Shown here piece after piece: positions 24,638-30,816 of a stretch of 64,000 nucleotides of DNA. The translations under genes were made by a program, and so were the position numbers. Below the pieces are notes generated by a model that saw only the letters and a list, made by a program, of their open reading frames with translations, made no database searches and was not told the DNA's origin. Numbering within the stretch: position 1 is the stretch's first letter; each line of letters starts with the position of its first letter. This DNA comes from Streptomyces griseofuscus (GTDB lineage Bacteria; Actinomycetota; Actinomycetes; Streptomycetales; Streptomycetaceae), in contig NZ_CP051006.1 of assembly GCF_014673495.1 (NCBI RefSeq), forward strand, positions 5,084,001 through 5,148,000. Reading direction: 5' to 3'.

Positions 24638-24709
24638 CGAACACCCGGCCCGCGCCCTCTCGGCGTGGGCCTCCGGCAGGGCTCTGACCTGGGCACGCTT
24701 GCCAACTGT

Positions 24710-24758
24710 ACGGCCAAATCCATTGGCACACCGAGGTTACCCCGAGAGCTTTGGTCAA
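24710..24758 (+). promoter_or_regulatory. 49-bp early palindrome, copy M (right half intact)
   Basis: The left hexamer is ACGGCC, but GAGGTT (24733-24738) and GGTCAA (24753-24758) are in register. It precedes the parB gene. Loss of TTGACC should weaken the promoter while retaining half of the operator. Confidence 0.7.
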
Positions 24759-24805
24759 TGATGACTGCGCGACACACCACCCATCCACTCACCACGGAGG
24801 GCGCC

Positions 24806-25969
24806 ATGACCGCCACCACCGCCACCATCAAGAAGGCCACCGCGAAGGCCCCCGCCAATAAGGACGCGGCGAAGAAGCCGACCACCCGCAAGGCCCCGAC
24901 CAAGAAGGCGGCGGCCCCGGCCCCGGCGGCGCCGGCCGCGGTCAAGACGGCGTTCAAGACGGTCCCGCTCGACCGGATCGACCGCGACCCGAACCAGCCT
25001 CGCGAAGTCTTCGACCAGGAGAAGCTGGAGGAGCTGGCCGCCAGCATCAAGGAGATCGGCGTCCAGCAGGCGGTCAGCCTCCGCTACATCCGGGGCACCA
25101 AGCGGTACATGCTGATCGCGGGCGAGCGCCGGTGGAGGGCCTCCCAGATCGCAGGCAAGGCCGACATCCCGGCGATGGTGACCCACGGCCTGGAGGGCGG
25201 CTCGGAGACGCTGGAGGGCTTCGAGCGGTCGGTGGCGGAGAACCTCAGCCGCGAGAACATGACCCCGCTGGAGGAGGCGCGGGCCTTCAAGAAGCTGATG
25301 GACTTCGGGCTGACCCCCGAAGCGGTCGCCAAGCGGGTCGGCAAGAGCTGGAACTACGTGGACCTGCGACTCTCCCTCCTCAAGCTCGTGCCCGCCGTGC
25401 AGGAGGCGCTGCTCAAGGGCCACCTGCCGGTCGGCCTGGCCTGGTACGCCTCGCAGATCAGCCCGGCCAACCAGAACGCGTTCATCGCCCGCTGGACCCG
25501 CGGCCAGTTCAACAGCCCCCGCGAGGCCGAGATGTTCTGCACGAGGGTCCGCAACGAGGAGCAGGAAGCGGCCAGCCAGAGCGTCATGTTCGTCCTGGCC
25601 GAGGACGCCCCCGGCGCCGACAAGGTCGACGACAGCATGTTCCCCGAGCTGGCCGTGGACGTCGACAAGCGCGAGCAGATCGTGGCCGACCGCAAGAAGC
25701 TCGTCGGCAAGATCGGCAGGCTGGAGGACGCGGGCAAGATCCTCCAGGAGATCGCCGACCTGGATCCCGACACGCTGGCGCTCCTCCTCTCCGGGGCGCA
25801 CGGTGGCATCCCCGGCAACAAGATGCGGATCGACCACCTGCGGCAGGTCGCCACGAAGGCCGCCCAGAACCTGGCCAAGGCCGCCACCGCGGCCACCGTC
25901 CTGGCGGGAGCGCTCCGGGTCGCCCCCGAGGCGGAGGCCACCAACACCCCCAAGACCAGCGCCTCCTGA
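24806..25969 (+). CDS. parB: ParB/Spo0J-like partition or nucleoid protein
   Basis: The 387-aa protein opens with a Lys/Ala/Pro-rich tail of about 48 residues resembling histone H1-like tails (KKATAKAPANKDAAKKPTT). A ParB N-terminal domain follows: LDRIDRDPNQPRE, LAASIKEIGVQQAV, AGERRWRA (the GERR box) and SVAENLSRENMTPLEEA. The HTH contains GLTPEAVAKRVGKSWNYVD. The C-terminal third is helical. Family members bind parS sites and hydrolyse CTP. No ParA is seen in this window. It might partition a plasmid-like prophage or act as a transcription factor; I cannot separate these. ATG at 24806 after GGAGGGC. Confidence 0.85.
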   Translation: MTATTATIKKATAKAPANKDAAKKPTTRKAPTKKAAAPAPAAPAAVKTAFKTVPLDRIDRDPNQPREVFDQEKLEELAASIKEIGVQQAVSLRYIRGTKRYMLIAGERRWRASQIAGKADIPAMVTHGLEGGSETLEGFERSVAENLSRENMTPLEEARAFKKLMDFGLTPEAVAKRVGKSWNYVDLRLSLLKLVPAVQEALLKGHLPVGLAWYASQISPANQNAFIARWTRGQFNSPREAEMFCTRVRNEEQEAASQSVMFVLAEDAPGADKVDDSMFPELAVDVDKREQIVADRKKLVGKIGRLEDAGKILQEIADLDPDTLALLLSGAHGGIPGNKMRIDHLRQVATKAAQNLAKAATAATVLAGALRVAPEAEATNTPKTSAS

Positions 25970-25982
25970 CGTAGTGGCGCAA

Positions 25983-26005
25983 GGGCCCCGCACCAGTCGG
26001 GGCCC
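25983..26005 (+). terminator. Hairpin after parB
   Basis: GGGCCCCG and CGGGGCCC (8 bp) around a 7-nt loop, 13 nt after the stop and directly before palindrome copy N. Confidence 0.6.
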
Positions 26006-26054
26006 CTGGGCCAAGCCAGTCGGGACACGAGGGTAAACCCGGCCGGTTGGTCAA
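26006..26054 (+). promoter_or_regulatory. 49-bp early palindrome, copy N (decayed left arm)
   Basis: The left hexamer reads CTGGGC, the -10 position GAGGGT (26029-26034), the right arm GGTCAA (26049-26054). Leader AAGCAGGACACACCACCAC. This is the last copy before the end of the early region. Confidence 0.65.
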
Positions 26055-26094
26055 GAATGAAAGCAGGACACACCACCACAGAAAGGCAAGACCA

Positions 26095-26607
26095 GTGATC
26101 GACCTCAAGAGCCTCGGCCTCGACGGGCCCGAACCGGACGTGGAACGCATCCAAGTCGCCCAGCCGCTGGAGCTGGTGACCAGCCGTTACCAGAACTGGC
26201 AGGAAGACGCCGGAATCCCTATCGGGATCACCGTGGGACGGCCCCGCTTCGTCCGCTACAACTTCATCCAGATCAAGGCCCTAGCCCCGTGGGAGCTGAT
26301 GAAACCGCCCCTCAAGGGCATCGACAACATCCCCATCGAGCGCCGGGTGTACCGGCAGCGGCTCGTACGCCACGAGGCCGAAATCCTGGCCGCGCTGGAC
26401 GAGGTCGCCCAGTCGTACCCGAACCTGCCCGGCGTCCTGATGTGCTTCGAGAACGTCAACGCCGGGGAAGCCTGCCATCGGCAGTGGGCGGCCGAGTGGT
26501 TCCAGCAGCGCTACGGCTGGGAGGTCCTCGAACTCCCCAACCCGGGCGGAACGCGCCGGCCGACGGCCCCGAAGCCGACGGCCACGCCACCACAGACCCT
26601 GTTCTGA
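26095..26607 (+). CDS. DUF488-like protein
   Basis: The 170-aa protein includes PGVLMCFENVNAGEACHRQW followed by an aromatic helix and WEVLELP. This resembles the CxE...CHR core of DUF488 family proteins, whose function is uncertain. The GTG at 26095 has AAAGGCAAGA upstream. It ends in PPQTLF, which could be a minimal clamp-binding tail. Last early gene, followed by a strong terminator. Confidence 0.6.
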   Translation: MIDLKSLGLDGPEPDVERIQVAQPLELVTSRYQNWQEDAGIPIGITVGRPRFVRYNFIQIKALAPWELMKPPLKGIDNIPIERRVYRQRLVRHEAEILAALDEVAQSYPNLPGVLMCFENVNAGEACHRQWAAEWFQQRYGWEVLELPNPGGTRRPTAPKPTATPPQTLF

Positions 26608-26624
26608 CCGCGGGGCACCGCACC

Positions 26625-26667
26625 GACCGAGGGTCGGGGGAGCATCACCTTCCCCCGGCCCTCGGTC
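26625..26667 (+). terminator. Early-region terminator
   Basis: A 17-bp stem with a single T-G wobble: GACCGAGGGTCGGGGGA (26625-26641) with TCCCCCGGCCCTCGGTC (26651-26667), 18 nt after the stop of the last early gene. Confidence 0.85.
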
Positions 26668-26739
26668 ACACCGCCGCCCAGAGGCCGCCAAGAGGGCATA
26701 CCCGGCAGACCGGTTGAACTGCTACCATCCCCCCACTGT

Positions 26740-26816
26740 CCGCGAGCAGCTCGATTGGATGGAGCATCACCTCTCGAAGGTGAAGGTTGGAGGTTCGAGT
26801 CCTCCCTCGCGGTCCA
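26740..26816 (+). tRNA. tRNA-like gene with UCG anticodon position, atypical
   Basis: A full cloverleaf can be drawn: acceptor CCGCGAG/CTCGCGG, D stem GCTC/GAGC, anticodon stem TCACC/GGTGA with loop TCTCGAA, 5-nt variable region, T stem GGAGG/CCTCC with TTCGAGT loop, discriminator T and encoded CCA. The anticodon position reads TCG (Arg). Unusual bases are C at 8, G at 14, G at 21 and C at 33, all normally conserved as T, A, A and T. It may be a decaying phage tRNA or a tRNA mimic. It lies between two terminators, so it may be processed from read-through. Confidence 0.6.
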
Positions 26817-26823
26817 TATGGTT

Positions 26824-26858
26824 CGCCCCCTGTGACCCCGCTTCCGGGGCAGGGGGCG
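26824..26858 (+). terminator. Two-tier hairpin after the tRNA
   Basis: CGCCCCCTG / CAGGGGGCG outer (9 bp) and CCCCG / CGGGG inner (5 bp) with a CTTC loop, starting 8 nt after the CCA end. Confidence 0.8.
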
Positions 26859-27138
26859 TTCGCATGCCCGGTAACGAGCCGGCCTGGATCGATGGAAGCC
26901 GGCAACCGAGACTAGAGCTTTCGATATGTAGCCAATTCTGATCGATTTTGATCCGATTATGGAACGGCTGTTGCCGCAACTTCCGGATGAGCACCGAAGA
27001 TTGGGGATTCGTCCAGGCCGCGCTGTACATTGCTGCTTACTCCTTCAGGGGGATGACGGACCGCACCCGACACGTGGGGGCGCGACCGCGTCCCTTGTGG
27101 TGCCGGGGTAAACCCGGCTTCGCCGAAGGGAGCCGATC
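26859..27138. other. Non-coding, lower-GC junction segment
   Basis: No convincing gene. The segment is clearly richer in A and T than its surroundings (TGATCGATTTTGATCCGATT) and lacks the codon bias of neighbouring genes. A short hairpin GCCGGG/CCCGGC with a GTAAA loop, similar to the palindrome core, lies near 27102-27118. It could hold an attachment site or origin, but nothing proves either. Confidence 0.4.
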
Positions 27139-27267
27139 TTGAAGCTGTTTCGGTGGCTGAAAGATCGGTGGGAGAAACACGTACGTGCGCACGTCTCCTC
27201 GGAGCGTGTGAGCGCGAGCTGCGAGGTCTTCCTCGTGGTCGCGTGGCTCATCGAGCACCGTACGTGA
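27139..27267 (+). CDS. Possible 42-aa protein
   Basis: TTG at 27139 is preceded by GAAGGGAG at 7 nt. The product starts with a basic amphipathic stretch (LFRWLKDRWEKHVRAHVSSE) and ends in a hydrophobic SCEVFLVVAWLIEHRT. It could be a small membrane-associated protein. It stands alone between terminators, and no family is recognised. Confidence 0.35.
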   Translation: MKLFRWLKDRWEKHVRAHVSSERVSASCEVFLVVAWLIEHRT

Positions 27268-27272
27268 AACGC

Positions 27273-27311
27273 GTGAGCCCCAGCTGAGCACTCAGCTCGG
27301 CCAGGGCTCAC
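27273..27311 (+). terminator. Nested hairpin
   Basis: GTGAGCCC / GGGCTCAC (8 bp) encloses AGCTGAG / CTCAGCT (7 bp). It begins 5 nt after the 42-aa ORF. Confidence 0.65.
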
Positions 27312-27320
27312 ACCACCAAG

Positions 27321-27378
27321 CCAGGGCCTCGTCCTCGCGATCCGTAGGGTCGCAACCTACGGGAGGGCGGGGCCTTGG
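27321..27378 (+). terminator. Long early/late boundary terminator
   Basis: Outer arms CCAGGGCCTCGTCCTC (27321-27336) and GAGGGCGGGGCCTTGG (27363-27378) pair over 16 positions including three G-T wobbles. The inner stem is CCGTAGG / CCTACGG (27342-27348, 27356-27362). This is one of the largest RNA structures in the window. Confidence 0.8.
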
Positions 27379-27645
27379 TCGTTTCACGGATTACGCATTC
27401 AGAAGACGTAATCAGGAAGTGCTTCCGAGACTACCGCAATTCTTGGAGACACGAGACAGTTGGTCGGGTGCGTAGTTTGCATCCAACTGCTGCACCGAAG
27501 ACTGCGAACAGCATCGCGGATCTCATCCCGGAAACCATCACGGACTGGACCAGCCGAAACAACGACGGCTACTGGGGCACTCCGGCGAAGCTCGGGTGCA
27601 ACATTGTCGCGAACCATGGCCACCAGCCCCTAGCAGGTCAGCGAC
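27379..27645. other. Non-coding leader region upstream of late genes
   Basis: No supported gene. The reading frames that cross it lack ribosome sites and the usual codon bias, and base composition is relatively AT-rich (CACGGATTACGCATTCAGAA). It ends at the first late promoter-like element. Confidence 0.4.
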
Positions 27646-27681
27646 TACCCTTGCCCGACGCTGCTGGTTGTGGGCCGAGCG
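27646..27681 (+). promoter_or_regulatory. Late promoter/leader element 1
   Basis: TACCCT box (27646-27651), then 11 nt, then GCTGGTTGTGGGCCGAGCG (27663-27681). The same element occurs at 42467, 56931 and 61220. No recognisable -35 box, so activation by a phage factor is likely. Confidence 0.6.
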
Positions 27682-27708
27682 ATCCGCCACCTTCCCCCAG
27701 GGACAGGC

Positions 27709-29166
27709 ATGCCCGCAGGATTCGCCGCACCCGGAGTGCTGTTCGCCGGCAACTCCTCAGCGCCAGACCGCGCCTTCTACCGGCAGGTCTTCAACAGGCT
27801 CCCCCGCGACCAGTACACCCGCTACGTCGAGGTCGGCGTGGGCTCGTTCGCCGCGGCGCTCGTCGCCGCCAACGCGGGCATCCCACCGTCGTGCATGGAG
27901 ACGTCCGACGTCACCCTCTACACCGGCATCGTCGGCACCTGCGTGTCAGGCGGCGACCTCACGTCGCTGGGCATGACCCTGGACGGCGAGCCGGTCGAGC
28001 TGCCCGACGCCCCGATCGTGGAGCAGGCCGCGCACCTCCTGTACGTCCACTGGCTCGCGCGCATGCAGGCCAAGCCCGAGGTGGACTACTGGACGAACCT
28101 CGTCACCGACATGATCGAGCGGGAAGACGAGCACAAGGCCCGCCTGGTCGGCTCGCTCCAGCAGATCGCAGACCGTCTCCCCGGCGTCAAGTTCACCCCG
28201 AAGTGCATGTGGGACCACATCGCCGAGGCCGAGGACGACCCGCACGCGATCATCATCGCCGCCCCGCCGACGTACAAGGCCGGCTTCGAGAAGTTCTTCG
28301 ACACCGGCGGCCGCGTCGAGTGGAACGAGCCCCCCTACTCGGTGTTCGACCCCGACGTCGACATGCAGCGGCTCGCCGACCACATGCGGGACAAGGCCGC
28401 CCTGCTGATGTTCCTGCAGGAGGAGCGCTCCGGCATCGCGGCCCACGAGACCCCGGTGTTCGCGCACCCGCTCGGCGACGTCGCCCGCGCCTTCGTCATC
28501 AGCAACCGGCCGGAGGAGATCTTCAAGCTCACCGGAGGGCCCAAGGTCGCCCTGGGCATGTCCCGGTCCACCGCGCCTACCTCTCTACCGATCATCCCCC
28601 CGGACCACCAGGTCACCGACCAGTCCCGCGTCGAGGTCGTCCCCGCCAAGGGCACCGAGGTGGACTACTACCGCGACCTGTGGATGCACCGGCTCGCCGC
28701 GGCGCCCGGCTCGTACAACATGCTCGTCATCGTGGACGGCTTCGTCGCCGGCGTCATCGGCTACGGCGCGGAGACGATGACCCGCCCGTACCCCGGCGCC
28801 ACGAAGTACACGACGCACCTGCTGATGCGGTTCGCGTTCGGCGCCCCCCACTACGAGCTCCGCCTGACCCGCCTGGCGACGATGCTCGCGCTGCGCCGCG
28901 ACAGCGCCAAGCTCGTGTTCACCGGCGCCTCGGAGATCCTGCTGGCAGCATCGAACGGCCTCGTCACCGTCGAGTACACCCGCCACCCCGAGGCCAAGGG
29001 CCTGCGCGGGCTCATGCAGCTGGAATCGCGGGCCAAGCACCCGGACGGCTACAAGCTGTCGTACCGCGCCGACTGGTCCACCACCGACATCCCCACCACC
29101 CTCACCGCGTTCATCACCAAGGAGCAGGCATGGCGCGCAAGCCGCAGCAAGGCGAAGAAGAAGTGA
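27709..29166 (+). CDS. Mom-like DNA modification protein with methylase-like N domain
   Basis: The N-terminal half of this 485-aa protein resembles a Dam/D12-class adenine methyltransferase: FNRLPRDQYTRYVEVGVGSF (28-47) in the position of YxEPFxGSG, and IIIAAPPTYKAGFEKFFD (181-198), where APPTY stands for DPPY. Both catalytic motifs are altered, so it may bind the base without methylating. The C-terminal part (about 305-470; NMLVIVDGFVAGVIGYG, MRFAFGAPHYELRLTRLATM) resembles GNAT-fold Mom proteins, which hypermodify adenine in phage Mu. It overlaps the ParB-like gene by 37 nt. ATG at 27709 follows AGGGA; it is the first late gene. Confidence 0.7.
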   Translation: MPAGFAAPGVLFAGNSSAPDRAFYRQVFNRLPRDQYTRYVEVGVGSFAAALVAANAGIPPSCMETSDVTLYTGIVGTCVSGGDLTSLGMTLDGEPVELPDAPIVEQAAHLLYVHWLARMQAKPEVDYWTNLVTDMIEREDEHKARLVGSLQQIADRLPGVKFTPKCMWDHIAEAEDDPHAIIIAAPPTYKAGFEKFFDTGGRVEWNEPPYSVFDPDVDMQRLADHMRDKAALLMFLQEERSGIAAHETPVFAHPLGDVARAFVISNRPEEIFKLTGGPKVALGMSRSTAPTSLPIIPPDHQVTDQSRVEVVPAKGTEVDYYRDLWMHRLAAAPGSYNMLVIVDGFVAGVIGYGAETMTRPYPGATKYTTHLLMRFAFGAPHYELRLTRLATMLALRRDSAKLVFTGASEILLAASNGLVTVEYTRHPEAKGLRGLMQLESRAKHPDGYKLSYRADWSTTDIPTTLTAFITKEQAWRASRSKAKKK

Positions 29167-29993
29167 CCACCCCGGCCCCCCAGGACCAGGAGCCGGCCCA
29201 GGCCCCGGACCCCGACCCGACCGGCATGTCCTGGAGCACCGAGAACCCGGCCCGCGACGTCATGCAGATCGGGGAGGACCTGTTCATCCGCTGGGTCGAC
29301 GTCGCCTCCCTCCGTGAGCAGGACATCAACGCCCAGGTCATGCAGCCCCGCCACTTCGAGCGGCTCACCGGCAACATCCGCAAGCGCGGCATGGTCGAGT
29401 CCCTGCCCTACTGCCACCAGCCCGGCGGAACCGGCCCGATCGAGGTCATCTCCGGCCACCACCGCTCCCGCGCCGCACGCGCCGCCGGCCTCCAGCAGAT
29501 CCCCGCCATCATCGACACCCGCACGATGCGCCGCTCCGAGGTCATCGCCAAGCAGATTGCCCACAACGAGCTGCACGGCGATCCCGACAAGGACGTCCTC
29601 GCACAGCTCGTCTCCATGATCGACAACGTGGACGACCTGATCGCCACCGGCCTGGACGAGAACCAGCTCCCCACCGTCGAACCCGACGACACCAAGCTGG
29701 CCATCCCACACGGCGAGTTCGACTGGCGCTCCGCCACCCTCATGTTCCTCCCGCACCAGATGGAGGACTTCAAGGACGCCATCACCGCCATCGCCAACGG
29801 CACCGACCTCGTCGGCGCCGCCCCCGTCGAGATGTTCGAGGACTTCGCCGCCGCGGTGTACGCCTTCGGCCGCTGCAAAGACGTCCGCAACTTCACCACC
29901 ATGATCGCCCTCCTCACCGACATCGCCCGCCGCGAAGTCGAGCAAGCCGCCAAGGAAGCCGAGGAAGCCGCCAAGGCCGACACCACGGCCTAG
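29130..29993 (+). CDS. ParB-like nuclease-domain protein, partner of modification enzyme
   Basis: The 287-aa protein has an acidic Pro-rich N terminus, then the ParB/sulfiredoxin fold core: FERLTGNIRKRGMVESLPYC and VISGHHRSRAARAAGLQQIP with the GHHR form of the GEHR box. A helical C-terminal region follows, ending in EVEQAAKEAEEAAKADTTA. ParB-like proteins of this kind accompany DNA base modification genes in actinophages and in the Mom neighbourhood. The start ATG at 29130 with AAGGAG upstream lies inside the preceding gene, ensuring co-translation. A terminator follows. Confidence 0.75.
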   Translation: MARKPQQGEEEVTTPAPQDQEPAQAPDPDPTGMSWSTENPARDVMQIGEDLFIRWVDVASLREQDINAQVMQPRHFERLTGNIRKRGMVESLPYCHQPGGTGPIEVISGHHRSRAARAAGLQQIPAIIDTRTMRRSEVIAKQIAHNELHGDPDKDVLAQLVSMIDNVDDLIATGLDENQLPTVEPDDTKLAIPHGEFDWRSATLMFLPHQMEDFKDAITAIANGTDLVGAAPVEMFEDFAAAVYAFGRCKDVRNFTTMIALLTDIARREVEQAAKEAEEAAKADTTA

Positions 29994-30022
29994 CCACGCC
30001 CGACGCACCCACGCATGGCCAC

Positions 30023-30062
30023 AGCCCGCAAAGCCCCCACCCCCACACCGGCTTTGCGGGCT
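30023..30062 (+). terminator. Terminator after modification operon
   Basis: AGCCCGCAAAGCC (30023-30035) and GGCTTTGCGGGCT (30050-30062) are perfect 13-bp complements around a 14-nt loop. Confidence 0.8.
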
Positions 30063-30126
30063 CGCGCCTACCACCGGAGCACCCGCCCACCCCCCCCGGG
30101 CCGGGACAGAAGGACCGTGAGCACCC

Positions 30127-30816
30127 ATGAGCGACCGCATCACCCTCGACCCCACCCTCGACCCGTGGGAGCGACAGCCCGGCGAGACCCCCAAGCGGCA
30201 CTCCCGCTTCCTCGTCTTCCGCGACCTCGGCCTCACCAGAACCCTTGCAAAAGCGTCAGACCAGCTAGCACTTTCGTACAGCCACGTCCGAGCCCTCGCC
30301 GCCCAGTACCGCTGGCAGGACCGGGCCGCAGCCTGGGACGCCCACCAGCAGCAGCAGTACACCGCCGAGATGGAAGAGGAGCGCCGCAAGTCCGCCCGCG
30401 ACGACGCGAAGATCCTGCGGATCATGACCGGCATGGTCGGCCAGGCGCTGCCCCACATCCAGCAGCAGGTCGGCTCGATGACCGTCATGGAGTTCACGCG
30501 GTTCGTGGAGACCACGATGCGGCTGCGCCGGAACCTGTTCGGCGACCCGACGGAGACGATCGCGGTCACCGGGCCCGGCGGCGACCCGCTGACGGTCCAG
30601 GTCGAGGAGTTCCAGAAGCTGCCCCCGGAGCAGCGGCGCGTACGGCTCGCCGAGCTGGCCGCGACGGTCGCCCGCCGCGCGCACGCCCTGGACGACACCG
30701 ACGACGAGGATGACGGCACGTACGACCCCGGCGACGACCAGGACGACGACGAGCCAGGCGAGGCGGCCGGCGAGCGGGGCGCGGAGCCGGTGGACGAAGA
30801 CAGCGGTGAGTCATGA
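30127..30816 (+). CDS. terS: Terminase small subunit
   Basis: The 229-aa protein has an N-terminal helix-turn-helix (LTRTLAKASDQLALSYSHVR, then AAQYRWQDRAAAWDAH) typical of actinophage small terminases, a central helical oligomerisation region and a very acidic C-terminal tail (DDTDDEDDGTYDPGDDQDDD). It recognises packaging sites and feeds DNA to the large subunit. Its stop overlaps the large-subunit start (ATGA at 30813). ATG at 30127 is chosen; AAGGA lies 12 nt upstream. Confidence 0.8.
   Translation: MSDRITLDPTLDPWERQPGETPKRHSRFLVFRDLGLTRTLAKASDQLALSYSHVRALAAQYRWQDRAAAWDAHQQQQYTAEMEEERRKSARDDAKILRIMTGMVGQALPHIQQQVGSMTVMEFTRFVETTMRLRRNLFGDPTETIAVTGPGGDPLTVQVEEFQKLPPEQRRVRLAELAATVARRAHALDDTDDEDDGTYDPGDDQDDDEPGEAAGERGAEPVDEDSGES

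Noticed and set aside
26767..27030. Minus-strand frame encoding EGGLEPPTF-like peptide
   Set aside because: This peptide is the typical translation of the reverse strand of a tRNA T-arm region; it overlaps the tRNA-like gene and has no ribosome site.
27375..29129. Upstream extension of the ParB-like frame (872 codons in total)
   Set aside because: It is the antiphase reading of the Mom-like gene; the ATG at 29130 has AAGGAG and begins the real protein.
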